Shown: positions 34,901 through 46,027 of the stretch, in pieces
Position numbering within the stretch: position 1 is the stretch's first letter
Layout: the number at the start of each line of letters is the position of its first letter
Source of the DNA: Plantago ovata
Taxonomy: Eukaryota > Streptophyta > Magnoliopsida > Lamiales > Plantaginaceae
Reading direction: 5' to 3'
DNA: 64,000 nucleotides
NCBI GenBank assembly: GCA_028274465.1
Contig: CM051458.1
Coordinates: 26,117,566 to 26,181,565 of the forward strand
Translations under genes and position numbers: made by a program
The notes under the pieces: model-generated
What the model was told of the DNA's origin: nothing
What the model saw: only the letters and a program-made list of their open reading frames with translations
Database searches by the model: none

Positions 34901-35326
34901 TATAACTCTAGTACTTGTAGTTAGTTCTCTCCTATGTTTGCGGAAAGGGATATCATAACGCCACTCTAGATAGCAATCTAACTAATCTAGTGATCTAGTT
35001 GTTGTTCTAGATAAAGGGAAGATATACAACTCATTCTTTACATGAGATTGTTCTTTCATCTACCTAAAGCAATAGAAAGTGAATGAATGAATCAATAGAC
35101 AACTAATCTAGTTTGTAAGGGGAATGGAAAGCTTAGTTTCAGCTATAGTACTTGTAGTTAGTTCTCTCCTATGTTTCGAGGAAAGGGATATCATAATGGA
35201 ACACTCTAAATAGCAATCTAACTAATCTAGTGATATAGTTGTTGTTCTAGTAAAGGGAGACATACAACTCATTCTTTACATGGGATTGTTCTTTCGTCTA
35301 CCTAAAGCAATAAAAGTGAATGAATG
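31918..35326 (+). repeat. 240-bp satellite array, distal block
   Basis: The satellite continues in phase after the chromovirus (the monomer interrupted at GTACT resumes with TTGTAGTTAG). Monomers are more diverged than in the HOR core, with small indels. Variant monomers recur near 33010, 34015 and 34770, so the higher-order period is looser here. No LINE copies are seen. Confidence 0.93.
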
Positions 35327-35426
35327 NNNNNNNNNNNNNNNNNNNNNNNNNNNNNNNNNNNNNNNNNNNNNNNNNNNNNNNNNNNNNNNNNNNNNNNNNN
35401 NNNNNNNNNNNNNNNNNNNNNNNNNN
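35327..35426. other. assembly gap (100 N)
   Basis: 100 undetermined bases between satellite and the copia A LTR. The true junction, target duplication and distance are unknown. Confidence 0.97.
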
Positions 35427-37499
35427 AAAATACGGTCAGAGTTACCCCTAGGGTACGCAGCGGAATTCAAAAATTTTCTTAACATACAGGTTAATTGATT
35501 ATGTATATGTCGTATATATTTTAAACACGTCAATTAGAAGACTAACCCTACTTCCAAAGCAAGCTTCCAAGTCTTCGTAATAATCCGGTGTATCTTCTCC
35601 TTCGTCGAAGTCGAAGATATCTGCAATACTTTGATTATCTGCAAGACAATAAGAGTTAGTTTCCAGCTCCTAGAACCTCAACCTTGGTATCCACGGATGA
35701 ACAGCCTATCGGAAGAATGCTAGGATATTCTTTGTGTGACCAAGAGAGGGGGGCGGCGGCGGTTTCCTCCGGGAGGGTGGCGCGCGCGTGGCTATCTAGA
35801 GAGGGGAGAGCTTTTATTTTCTCTAAGAAAACTGGGTAGGAATGAATGTGTGTAAAACTATTTTACTGTATGTTAAAAGCTCTCTAATAGTCTACTATAT
35901 AGTAGTCAATAGAAGCCTAAAGCATAAGCAATTAGACTTCGTAAAGGAATAAGAATCTAATTCTTATCGCACTAGGAAACCAATCAAGTCTAGATTCATT
36001 CCCAATCAAATTAAAACTCAATCAGGAAAATCTAACTTATCCCTTGGACTTCTAATAGAGGAAGGAGTCGAACTCCTTCCCCACTCCAGCTCGCGCGCGC
36101 GCGCCTGTCCTAGGGAGATAGGTGGGTCCCGATTTTGGGACCCACTTATAGTTCTAAGGCAATTCAAACTCCAAGTAGATTTTGCCCATGTGCATATGTT
36201 AATTCTAAATTAACATATCCTTTCAATCAAACCTCTATTATATTTCTAAAATATAATCTTTAATTGTATTTACATAAAATACAATTAATTAGCCAATTCA
36301 ATTAATAATTCCAAATCATTAATTGAGCCACTAATTATTATAATTAATTCCAAATCAATTATAATCATCAATCACAATTAATTCCAAATTAATTGCGATT
36401 CCATCTTCAAGGATATTCTGATAAGCTGAATCACCACATAGTGTGACCCATAGGGCCTCATTGTATTAAGCAAGTCCTAGACTAGGCAAAATGGAATTCC
36501 TAGACGGTTCCATTTGCAATATTAATACATGAGGACGTTTGAGAGGTTTCTCAAAGCAAACCCTTTCGTTGCGAAGTCTGTTGCGCTCAACGCGGCGATG
36601 GTAACGTCCCTTCATCTGACTGCTCGAATGCATCTAGGATCGATGAAGTGTCTATCCCAATAATACATCCACGGGCGTCTCAGGAGTTGCTTGGTTCTAA
36701 GATATACTTATGACCATCATAATATATTGATGCACTGGCCAGTGACTTTACCAACACAACTATGAACGACTATGAGCAGTGCTCTCCTGTGCTACACATG
36801 AGAGATGAATCCTTCACAGAATCACTTATCATCCCCATTTGTATGTAGCCATAATCCTGGATCGTGTCTTAGGTCAACTGCTTATTCAGAGCTGACATCG
36901 ACGGGTCCACCAAGGATATGGGGCAACAAATGTGATGATAAAGTCCTGTAAGTCCAAAGGACGACTGGCATCACTTCGACAACTTACCGGTTCCCATAGA
37001 CACTTCGGTGTAGAGTATACATCGATGGGAGTGTCCGGTGGGTACTTCCATTGTTCGATAATCATTCTTCGAACAACTATGCGCAGTTATGGGAACGTTT
37101 CTGATTGTCCAACAATCCGTTCCGTGGCCGTGGGATCGGCTCACACTTGCTCCAACAAGTATAACCTCCACGCATACTAGTCTCATCTGGTTCATTCAGA
37201 CCCCTACATCCGAGATGAACCTCGACTAGGGAGAGTTTGGGATAGATGATAACTCACATAGCTCCCACTATCTGTGTGATCGGTCATCTATCCGAGGGGA
37301 CATGTTTAATATCAATACAGACAGAAATAGAGATATGACATGCTGCATGCCTGGTGTAATATAAATATGAAAGCGATACTCAATAGTAAAACAACAAACA
37401 TATATTATATTACGTTGACCTGTGTAATAGTACATATATGCCCTCTATAAGGGCTCCATGCCCTTAATAAGGACTGTCTCTAGGACATATACACTATCA
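35427..37499 (-). repeat. copia A 3' LTR (outer end in gap)
   Basis: 2,073 bp present, ending TACACTATCA at 37499. By comparison with the other LTR only about six terminal bases (TGTAAG) are missing at the gap. It holds a CG dinucleotide run near 36093-36104 and a CTACTATATAGTAG palindrome (35892-35905). Frames inside it are repeated in the other LTR copies and are not genes. Confidence 0.88.
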
Positions 37500-37512
37500 A
37501 TCTCCCACTTGG
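37500..37512 (-). other. copia A polypurine tract
   Basis: On the minus strand CCAAGTGGGAGAT lies directly before the LTR start TGATAGTGTA. The same tract is present in copia B at 56607-56619. Confidence 0.75.
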
Positions 37513-37513
37513 A

Positions 37514-39185
37514 CTAGAGCCAGTCACCTTTATGCCTAATACCCAGATTAGCATAATGTCTTAAGTGGACTTCCACTGATAAGACCTTGGTGAAAGGATC
37601 TGCCACGTTGTCCGTGGTAGAGACACGTTCTATACTAACTTCTCCTCTATCAATAATCTCACGTATAACGTGATATTTTCTAAGTACATGTTTGTTCTTG
37701 TTTGTAGATCTAGGCTCCCTAGCTTGAGCGACGGCGCCCGTATTGTCACAATAAATCGTTATTGGACTAGGAGCAGGAACAAACCTCAATTCCTTCAAGA
37801 ACTCTGAAATCCAGACAGCTTCTTTCGATGCTTCTGATGCAGCAATGTACTCGGCTTCTGTGGATGAGTCAGCAACCGTGGCTTGCTTAGAACTCTTCCA
37901 ACAGATAGCTCCTCCGTTCAATTTGAATACGTATCCTGTCTGTGACTTAAAGTCATCAGGATCTGATTCAAATCCAGCGTCGACATAACCAGACATCTTT
38001 AATTCTGGTTCTCCACCAAACACCAAGAACATCTCTTTAGTCCGTCGAAGGTACTTAAGAATGTTCTTTACAGCAGTCCAGTGAGGTACTCCTGGATTCT
38101 GTTGGTGTCGACAAGTGACACTAAGCGCATATGCCACATCGGGCCTTGTGCAATTCATTGCATACATTATAGACCCTACTGCCGAAGCATAGGGCACACG
38201 ACTCATTGCATTTCTTTCTTCATCAGTTTTAGGACCATCCTTAACTGATAAGACAATCCCATGCCTAGCTGGGAGAAAGCCTCTCTTTGAGTCGTCCATC
38301 TTATAACGCTTCAGTATTTTGTCGATGTAGGTGGACTGTGTCAATCCTAACATCCTCTTGGATCTATCTCTAAAGATCTTGATCCCTAGGATGTAGTTCG
38401 CTTCACCCAAGTCCTTCATCGAGAAGGTACTTGATAACCAAACTTTAGTCTCTTCTAGCATAGAGACATTGTTTCCCATGATCAAAATGTCATCAACATA
38501 AATGATCATGAAAACGACTCCCTTGTCGCTGTGCCTAGCGTAGACACAGGGATCTTCCTTGCTTCTGATGAAGTCAAACGATTTGACAGCTTCATCAAAG
38601 CGGATATTCCAGCTCCTTGACGCTTGCTTTAGCCCATAGATGGATCTTTGTAATTTGCATACAGCAGTTGGCCTGGTTTTACTAATAAAACCTCCGGCTG
38701 TACCATATAGACCTCTTCCTCAAGGTTGCCATTGAGGAAGGCAGTCTTTACATCCATCTGCCAGATCTCATAATCATAGTAGGCAGCTATCGCAAGTAGA
38801 ATTCGAATGGACTTCAATTTTGCTACCGGTGAAAAGGTTTCATCGTAATCGATGCCATACCTTTGCGTGTAGCCTTTCGCCACAAGCCTAGCTTTGTGCG
38901 TTTGTACCTTGCCATCGGCATCTGTCTTTCGTTTAAAGACCCATTTGCACCCAATAGGTCTAACCCCTTGGGGCAAGTCTACCAAGTTCCAAACTTGGCT
39001 CTGGTACATGGAGTCCATTTCCAATTCCATGGCCTCTTGCCATTTGTCTGAGTCAATATCAATTATTGCCTCTTTGTAGTCTCGGGATCTTCCCGATCTG
39101 ATAAGCCGACATCAAGTTCACTGATGTCTTCTATCATAAGGCTTTGCTTCTGAGGTCCTTTTAGGATCCTCTTCGACCTACGGAG
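37514..39185 (-). pseudogene. pol: copia A reverse transcriptase and RNase H
   Basis: RT N-terminal part at 38629-39030: GCKWVFKRKTDADGK, ARLVAKGYTQ, DYDETFSPVAKLKSIR, WQMDVKTAFLNGNLEEEVYM. A 1-bp deletion near 38692 breaks the frame. The rest is open at 37514-38509: catalytic YVDDILIMG, YRVPYASAVGSIMYAM-type region, then RNase H with GYVDAGFESD, SSTEAEYIAASEA and YCDNTGAVA, ending in ADPFTK and HYANLGI. These are standard Ty1/copia motifs in the standard order. The upstream linker contains KRIL and SLMIED, after which the Athila-like element interrupts pol. Copia B has the matching region with different lesions. Confidence 0.88.
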
Positions 39186-39259
39186 CTCGCTGGTTTGTGC
39201 TTTCTTTCTGGCTTCGTGTAACACGAACATTATCAGTGGTTACTGATGCAGCTGGTCGC
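39186..39259. other. short unmatched segment before Athila-like insertion
   Basis: About 60 bp here (CTGGTTTGTGCTTTC ... TGGTTACTGAT) have no counterpart in copia B, where the flanking linker is continuous; only GCAGCTGGTCG at the end matches again. Probably a small insertion or filler sequence. Confidence 0.4.
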
Positions 39260-40513
39260 TGATGAATGTGTATTTTACACTTTCATTCGAGTCTTTTCAC
39301 CTATTTTAGCTATCCTCTATGTTAATTTAGCTATATTTTAGTGCATTTTATTAGAATAGTGTCACGTTTCCCTTTAGTCTTTATTTTACAGGATTTGGTT
39401 GAAAAACGAGGATTTCCGGGCAAATATATTGAAGTAGACAAGGAATTGGTGTTCCAGAAGCCTAATTGGAGTATCTGAAAATTCCGGATAGGATTTGAAG
39501 TCTAGGGGTCGAATCTGGAGGTTAGAAGGCCACTAGAAGTCAGAAACGAGTCCGAAAAGGGAAAGAAATCCAAAAACGCGTCGAAAACGCGTATCTGGCC
39601 GAGTTTTACTCCCGGGCGAATCGCCCGGGATGTGGGCGAATCGCCCCACACCAGGCGAATCGCCGGTGTGTGGGGCCCTTCGCCCCACACAATTCGTAGC
39701 CTATATATAGTTGCTCAGTTTTTTTTCGTTTTCGTTTTTCATACTTTTCCAGACCTCTTTCTCACCTTTCTTTGTAGTTTTAGGTAGGAATTCCCAGAGC
39801 CTGTTCTGGGGGTTCATAGCTTAGGAGATACTTTTTCTTAGCAGTTTGGAGCTTGTAAGATCGCGATTCTTCGGAGATTGACAATCTTCGGTAACATTGT
39901 ATCTTACAGTTTTTCTACTTATTCTTATATATCTTTCAACATGTTTTCTTCTATGATATCTGTTGACTGCATGACAACTATGAGTAGCTAACTTCTCGTT
40001 GTTGATAGTATGTGAATTCTTAGCGAAGGGTTGATAATTATGCTAATGGCTATATCGCGCATTATACTCTGAGTTATTGCTTTATTTCTTTGATCTATCT
40101 AAATCTCTATCCTCGTATTGTTGATTAATTATTGCACACAATTGGACAATTCATTGGTCCTTGACCTATCTAAATCTATATCTTCGTAGTGTTTAATAAT
40201 TGCAACTGGACAATTCATTGATCAAAGATCTCCATGCAAGACCGAGGAATTTACGCATGATTATTAACCCGTTATGCTTTGAAGGACCATACTATCACCA
40301 ATCTCCATTATCTGTTAAGAAAAACCTTTGCTAAATCGTCTGCTATTTTATATTCTAAATTAGATTAGATAAAGCTAGTTATAGTCCTTAGAGATCGACA
40401 CTCGAGGTTATTCTACTGCTACACTACGGTTTTCGTTGTAGTTGTGAATTGCCTTTGGCTAAATACAAATTTATTTGATTTTCGTTGGAACTCAACACCC
40501 AACGCGTTCATCA
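39260..40513 (+). repeat. Athila-like 5' LTR (1,254 bp)
   Basis: TGATGAATG...GTTCATCA ends form the expected short inverted repeat (TGATGAA/TTCATCA). The first 600 bp match the truncated 3' LTR at 46028-46628. Confidence 0.85.
39611..39689 (+). repeat. GC-rich palindrome cluster in Athila-like LTR
   Basis: Four consecutive foldback units built on GGCGAATCGCC or a near version. The first is CCCGGGCGAATCGCCCGGG (39611-39629), followed by one flanked by TGTGG/CCACA (39631-39650), a short one (39653-39664) and a GTGTGGGGC/GCCCCACAC stem (39667-39689). The 3' LTR has the same cluster at about 46382-46463, and a related set lies in the interior at 42880-42933. Confidence 0.8.
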
Positions 40514-40516
40514 AAT

Positions 40517-40534
40517 TGGCGCCGTTGCCGGGGA
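40517..40534 (+). other. primer binding site, Athila (tRNA-Asp) type
   Basis: TGGCGCCGTTGCCGGGGA lies three bases after the LTR. This is the characteristic PBS of plant Athila elements. Confidence 0.85.
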
Positions 40535-40658
40535 CTATACTCCTTTTTTCTGTTTAATTTGTTTATATTTTCAGCATTCAATTCCTAGTTCTAGTAGTTT
40601 TAGTTTTCCTTTTTAATCTCTATCTGATACTCCTTTCCTAGTTTGTTACAGATAGTGT

Positions 40659-42122
40659 ATGCCACATACACGATCTAAAGGAACACCGCTTGCTGATTCA
40701 ATTGCTGAGATCAACAGAGTCTACCACCAAAGAAGGCGACTACTTCAAAGGCGTGAATTAGAGGAAATAGAGGATACCGATTTCTCTGAATCTCTACACA
40801 GTCTTTCAAGGAAATCGACGGAATGGCAGAAGCTAGACCACTGAAAGCATGGGTTCAACCCTCCAAGGATCGTATGAGGGGACCGGCGATTGTTCTTTCG
40901 TCTGCAACTCGAGATCTGGAAATCAAGAACCACGCATTCCAACAACTTCCGAGGTTCTATGGCTTAGCAAGGGAAGATGTGATGGGGTACTTGCACGATA
41001 TCGATGATTTCGTCAACCAACTCCCACGACCCGGAGCTGAAATAACAACGGATGAGTTGCGAATGAAGGTTTTTGCTATGGGGCTTGGCGACAGAGCCAA
41101 GTCATGGTTGAGTTCTCTTCCAGCAGGCTTGCTGGACACTTGGGAGAAGGTTTTTTCAGCTTTCATGGAAAAATACTTCCCCCACACCTTGACTACCGCG
41201 CTCAAGGCGCAAATCACTGGATTCAAACAAGACTATGATGAGACCATCTACACTGCGTTTGAGAGGTTCCAAGATCTCACGAACAAGTGCTCTCACCATG
41301 GTTTGAGCTTTCTGACCTAGTCCAACACTTCTACAATGGACTAACCTTTGAGAACCAACAAGTGGTGGATTTCCAATGCCGAGGCAATATTTGGGAGGAA
41401 ACCGCAGAAGCCGTCTGGGCAGTTTTCGAAAGGCTTGCTAAGGGTTCGCAGTTCAAGGACCCAAGGGCAATGGTTAGGAGACGTGGACCTGAAGCTCCAC
41501 CGACTCAAGAAGCCCCTATGTATAGGGGGAATGGGGATCAATTCGAGTGCTTTACCAACGAATTGAAACAAGTCCTAAGGAGCGCCACTGGAACAACTGT
41601 TTCGAACGAAGTTGACGAATATGCAAGAACTATGGGCATGGGTCTCATATGTGTAGATCGGAGCTTGCGTATGATGATGGCAACTGGGCTCAAGGAGGCG
41701 AAGAGGAAGCCTTTGCTACGGAGTTTGGTACTCAAGAGGCTAGCTACGGACAAGATGGTAGGAATCCTCGAGGTGGATTTTGGAGAAGAGAGTTCCGAAA
41801 CAATCAAGGATATGCACCGGCTAGCCAAACTTATGGCCCTAACCAAGACCGTAGTAGGCTAAACTATGGTAATGATCACTGCGAAAACCCCGCTCCAAAA
41901 GAGCAACTGAAGTCGAAGTCGGCTCAACTGATGGAGAACTTTCAAAAAATGGTTGATCACACCCAAAGTTTTCTCAAACGTTATGAAGAAGATTCTGAGA
42001 AGACTAGGACAAGGCTTGATAGGTTGGAAGAGAGCACTAGGCTTGCCCAACAAAAGATGCAAGAGTTGATCGACCGAAGAGCAAGTAGGGAGCAAGGCAA
42101 GCTGCCTAGCAACACTGAGTAG
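40659..42122 (+). pseudogene. gag: Athila-like gag, multiply frameshifted
   Basis: The N-terminal piece starts MPHTRSKGTPLAD at 40659 and breaks near 40830. The capsid core is open at 40823-41320: FYGLAREDVMGYLHDIDDF, KSWLSSLPAGLLDTWEKVF, FMEKYFP, FERFQDLTNKCSHHG, motifs of plant retrotransposon gag. The frame shifts near 41300 (continuing LVQHFYNGL, frame open to 41862) and again near 41650, where YDDGNWAQGG begins a Gln/Asn/Arg-rich stretch, then a coiled-coil-like region (MENFQKMVDHTQSFLKRYEE) up to a TAG at 42120. No zinc knuckle is evident. At least three frameshifts make it non-functional. Confidence 0.75.
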
Positions 42123-42743
42123 TCGATGTCCATTACCTTGGCGGGTGATCTACCTGTTCAAATCACCATCAAGAGGGTTGCTAAGTGCGAGTGTTGCAAG
42201 AAGGAAGTGCCTCCACAGGCTAAGGAAGAAGAGAAGGACCTTAGTTCTGACGAGAGTGAAGAGGAGCAAGAGGATCCCGAGCCACTCCCTCAAAGTTTCG
42301 ATGTTAAGGTCGGGATTGGTGAGCTTGAAGATGTCCGTGCCACACTAGACACGTGATCCTACTCTAATGTGCTCCCTATGAATGTGTTCGAGAAGAGTAG
42401 CCTTGGAAAACTATCTGAGCATAAGGCTATTGTGCAACTGGCGGATGGATCCTTTGTGAGATCCGAAGGCGTTGTGAAGAATGTATTGGTCAAGATTGGT
42501 GAAGCTTCTGTATACACCAATTTTGTAGTTATGCCGGCGTCTACACCTGGGACGGGGGATGTCGTTCTCTTTGGGCGAACGTTCTTGACTAAGCTACGCT
42601 CCGTGATAGACATCTACCGAAGAACTTGCACTATTGAGGTGGATGGCAAGCGACATGTGTTGCGAGCCATATCTGATCCACCTGATACTTCTCACACTAT
42701 TAACTACTGTGGTCTTGTTGCCTATGTTCATTGTTATTCACAG
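42123..42743 (+). pseudogene. Athila-like aspartic protease remnant
   Basis: In frame with the end of gag. An acidic linker (EEKDLSSDESEEEQED) leads to RATLDT, then a TGA at 42354-42356 in the active-site loop, then SYSNVLPMNVFEK, LADGSFVRSEGVV, VLFGRTFLTK and DIYRRTCTIEVDG. This is the usual Athila protease layout (active-site Asp, flap, then FGR-FL). The stop falls right at the position of the invariant glycine after Asp-Thr, so the enzyme is dead. No reverse transcriptase follows. Confidence 0.7.
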
Positions 42744-43708
42744 GTTCGTGGCATGAGGAGGAGATCCATGAAGGGGAAGTCTAGTACTGTGGTTTTTGGG
42801 GACTTAAAACCGTGTTTTTGGGGACTTAAAAACCGTGTTTTTTTCGGAGGATTTCGTCTCCCCGCATCAGGAGGTGGGGGGCGAATTGCCCCGCACGGGG
42901 CGACTCGCCCCGCACCCAGGGCGACTCGCCCCACGACCTCTGCAGGTCAAAAACGCGGAATTCTCCCTTTTCAGCTCATTTTCTTCATCCTAACCATTTC
43001 TTTCTCCCCAAACCCGAAATTCGCGAAATTACCTTAAAATCTTCATAAAACCTTCATTTCTCCACCAAATTTAGTGTTCTATAGCTTCAATCGAAGCCCA
43101 TTACGTGCTCCTTCTTTTTACCCGAACAGATTTCACCCTAGTGCACTCGTTTTCCAGATCTAAGGTATCTTCTTATGAACCCTAATTTTACAAATTTGGG
43201 GGTTTTCTAATTTGAGCTTCAATTTGGCTTAAATGATGTATGGGTAGGATGTTTGTGTGATTAGAAGCATTATTTACTATCAATTGCATGCTCAAATATG
43301 CTTGAAATGTTGATTTGGGAATTTTGCTACTAGATATTTTTATCTTGTTATGCAATATATCTTTTTCTTTGATTTCATACATATGATTGTGCTTATTGAT
43401 GTAAAGATGATGGATTTGATGGTGGAATGCATAATTGTTGAGTATGAGAATTTATGATGCTAGAATTTTTCGCTTCTATGGTATGAATTGAGCCTTGTTA
43501 TTTAGGTTGTTGGTTGTCTAGCAAAAGCATAATGTGATGTATTGCATGTAGTAGTTACATTGGTATGTTGCATGTTGAAGAATCTAGGCTAGACATTAAG
43601 GATTTGGGGAGTTCGATTGTTGATTATATCACTTTTGTGTTTCGTTCTTACATTAGCATATGCATGGGTCAGTTTTGTATCATACGAGGTACTAATTGTT
43701 GTTTGTAG
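42744..43708 (+). other. noncoding interior of Athila-like element
   Basis: Holds a 20-bp-scale tandem duplication (TTTTTGGGGACTTAAAA at about 42789 and 42816), the GC-rich foldback set at 42880-42933 that resembles the LTR cluster, then pyrimidine-rich sequence that looks like an untranslated exon. A possible intron runs from TCTAAG/GTATCTTC (about 43163) to TTTGTAG/GGGG (43709). No domain is recognised. Confidence 0.45.
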
Positions 43709-44063
43709 GGGGATCGATTACAACTATGTCAAGGAGAGTGATCTCGTTAGAGGTGCGTTCGAGCCACGGGCTCTTGCAACAACGTCGCGGATTATCCAAG
43801 AGGAGGAGCTAGAGTACACCTGGAGTGAGGACTCCTATGCCTATTCATGCACCACCGAAAGGACAGAAACAATTATTACGTCAGCAATCCATCACAAGGA
43901 CTGCAAAGTTCGAGTGAATAGGAAGGCACCGGGACGATCTTGCCGCGACGGATTCAATCTTGAGTTGACAGTGGCTAGAAGGTTCCGAAGCGCTAGCTTG
44001 GTTCCAAAACATAATGACATGGGTGCCCAGCCCCTCTTAGGGGTGCCCCTTGACTGCCTCTAA
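43709..44063 (+). pseudogene. unassigned ORF fragment in Athila-like interior
   Basis: An open stretch of about 118 codons after a good splice acceptor, containing DYNYVKESDLVRGAFEPRA, EELEYTWSEDSYAYSC and NLELTVARRF. I do not recognise it. In Athila elements the region between pol and the 3' LTR can carry an env-like or other spliced ORF, and this could be the remnant of one. There is no signal peptide or membrane helix in this stretch. Confidence 0.3.
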
Positions 44064-44463
44064 AGGGAGCATCATATAGACATCGGTCGCATCAACCGTA
44101 GAGAATGTGGTCGACATAGGAAAAAATGGAAGACAACCTCCGGGTATCCGAGCAGCTTGCTGTAACCTCCTCGAGGTGTAAAACGTTGGAGAGGGAGGCT
44201 CTGATACCACTGCTCTTTCCCCTTCAACAGTTCACAATTGGAGAGATACCGGGTGGAAGATTCCATAACAGTGGCGGCCAATCTTGAAGATTCTCTTCGA
44301 CAATGCAACTCTACTGGTGATGATGTTGGTGACAGTAGTGACAATGAAGGCCATACGGACAATGATGATACAGATGGAGGAGTTGTTCCTATCCGGCCTA
44401 TAAATGGAACTACCGCACCTACCAGAAGACCTGATGATCACCTATAAGGCTCCCAGAGCAATC
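44064..44463. other. segment with minus-strand PBS-like site
   Basis: On the minus strand, 44198-44209 reads TGGTATCAGAGC, a perfect initiator-Met-tRNA PBS, followed by CTCCCTCTCC. This site does not belong to the Athila-like element, which uses a different PBS, and no LTR adjoins it. It is probably a fragment of another retroelement caught in the interior. Confidence 0.35.
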
Positions 44464-46016
44464 CCAATAACCCACAAGCAGCATACTCAGCCGACCGAGG
44501 CCAAACCATGCGGTAACATCTAGTATCACATCTTATTTCCTCATTTTCTTATTGCTAGGGACTAGCGTTAATTTCATGAGGGGGGATGGGATTTAAGTGA
44601 TCTAGTGTTGTTAGTTTGGAGCATGCCATTAATGGTTTAGAGCTTGGTATTGGTAGGATGAGTATAGTACCTTGCATGTTTTATCCGTCTGCATTTGCAT
44701 TTGCACGTTTACTGCTTTCTTAGTTTTTAGGTTGCATTCACTACATTCATCCTAGGATAGTCTTGCATGTTTTATATGGAGTTTATTGCCGAATTTTTTG
44801 AACTTTTTTATTGGGTAGATTAACTAACTATGCCATTAATCATATGCTTCATCTCTATGAATTTGTTTGAGGTTTTTCTCGCTTGGCTCGTCACATTTAT
44901 GTATTGCACTTAGTTAAGCTTAGTAGTCTCGACATCACTTAGTGGTGTTTTCTCTACTGCGGTTCACGAAGGCCTTTATAATAGGATGATGCATGTTAGG
45001 GTCTTATGGTTGTTTTCCCGAGTAATTATGTACCTAAGAGGCAACAAGTCTTCACCATGCTTTGAGATTGCTAAATGCCTAGGAAGGAGGTAGTGTGAGG
45101 TTGTGTGATCCTTTGTTTATAACCTATTCTTCCGAATAGGTTTGGGGAGGGGGTTGCACCATCATTAGACTTGTTTTTCGTTTTCATTTTTGTGTTGTGA
45201 GTTTATTTTCCTTTTTCGTAAATTTTGTACTCCAACCTATTCTTTCGAATAGGTTTGGGGTAGTCGTTTGTGAGTCATTTTGTTTCTTTTTCATTATGTT
45301 ACTGCTGGCTAAAAAAAAAAATCGAAAAAAAAGAAAGAAAAATTCCAGGGAAAAAGAAAAAAAGAGAAAAGACCCCAAAAGAGCAAAGAAGAGTCCAAAA
45401 AAAAAAGGAAAAGCCAAATAGCAGTTTAGCAAAGTGTTGTGTCTCATTTTCCAATTCTTGTAATATTCGTAATCGTGTTGTAATTTTCTATTTTTTGTCT
45501 TTTGTTTTTGAGTGTCATCTGTTCTAGACCACCCTCGTCCTGCCATTCAGGAAGTGGTGAAAATCTTAAGGCTTTGCTTGAGAGATGGGTAGAATAGGGG
45601 AGTGTTATCTTTTAGAGGGAACCCTCCTTCGTTTGATGAGAGCTAGTACTGGTTCGAACTCTTTGAGGAAAAGTCTTAACTTGGTGAACAACAGTAAGTC
45701 CTCAGTTTCATAGGCACGGGACAACCATTCGTATCTTAACATGTTTCATTACGTCGTCGATGACTAGGTCCAGGTAGAGAATGTTACGAGAGACTATCTT
45801 GTCTTAACATAAGTGCTTATGTGGATGTGTATAAGTCAATCGAAGCATTCTTCAACCTATATTCATGTTTTGATTTATATGGTTCTTGTTCATATGTTTT
45901 TTGATAGATTCAGTAGGACTAGTTCATTTCATTTGGTATGAGACTCCATTTTGTGTGTTGCATAGTTTTTTGCATTAGAGTCTAGCTTAGTTGCTTGAGG
46001 ACAAGCAAAGGTTCGG
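44464..46016 (+). other. Athila-like long 3' untranslated region
   Basis: About 1.5 kb without a convincing ORF. Features: two identical-stem hairpins (45121-45142 and 45234-45255), a very A/purine-rich tract (45310-45418), then GCTTGAGGACAAGCAAAG shortly before the polypurine tract, a sequence style typical of Athila 3' ends. Frames over the purine tract are low-complexity Lys/Phe and not genes. Confidence 0.6.
45121..45255 (+). repeat. twin 9-bp tetraloop hairpins
   Basis: Stem AACCTATTC/GAATAGGTT with loop TTCC at 45121-45142, and the same stem with loop TTTC at 45234-45255, 113 bp apart. Each is followed by TTTGGGG, like the true polypurine tract at 46017. Confidence 0.75.
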
Positions 46017-46027
46017 TTTGGGGAGTT
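46017..46027 (+). other. Athila-like polypurine tract
   Basis: TTTGGGGAGTT lies directly before the 3' LTR start TGATGAATG. Confidence 0.7.

Noticed and set aside
36932..37195. ORFs in the copia LTRs on both strands (also 51073-51336)
   Set aside because: Repeated only because the LTRs are repeated; overlapping frames on both strands, no domain, inside regulatory sequence.
45184..45546. Lys- or Phe-rich ORFs over the purine tract
   Set aside because: Product of the A/G-rich tract in the Athila-like 3' UTR; frames open in parallel on both strands.
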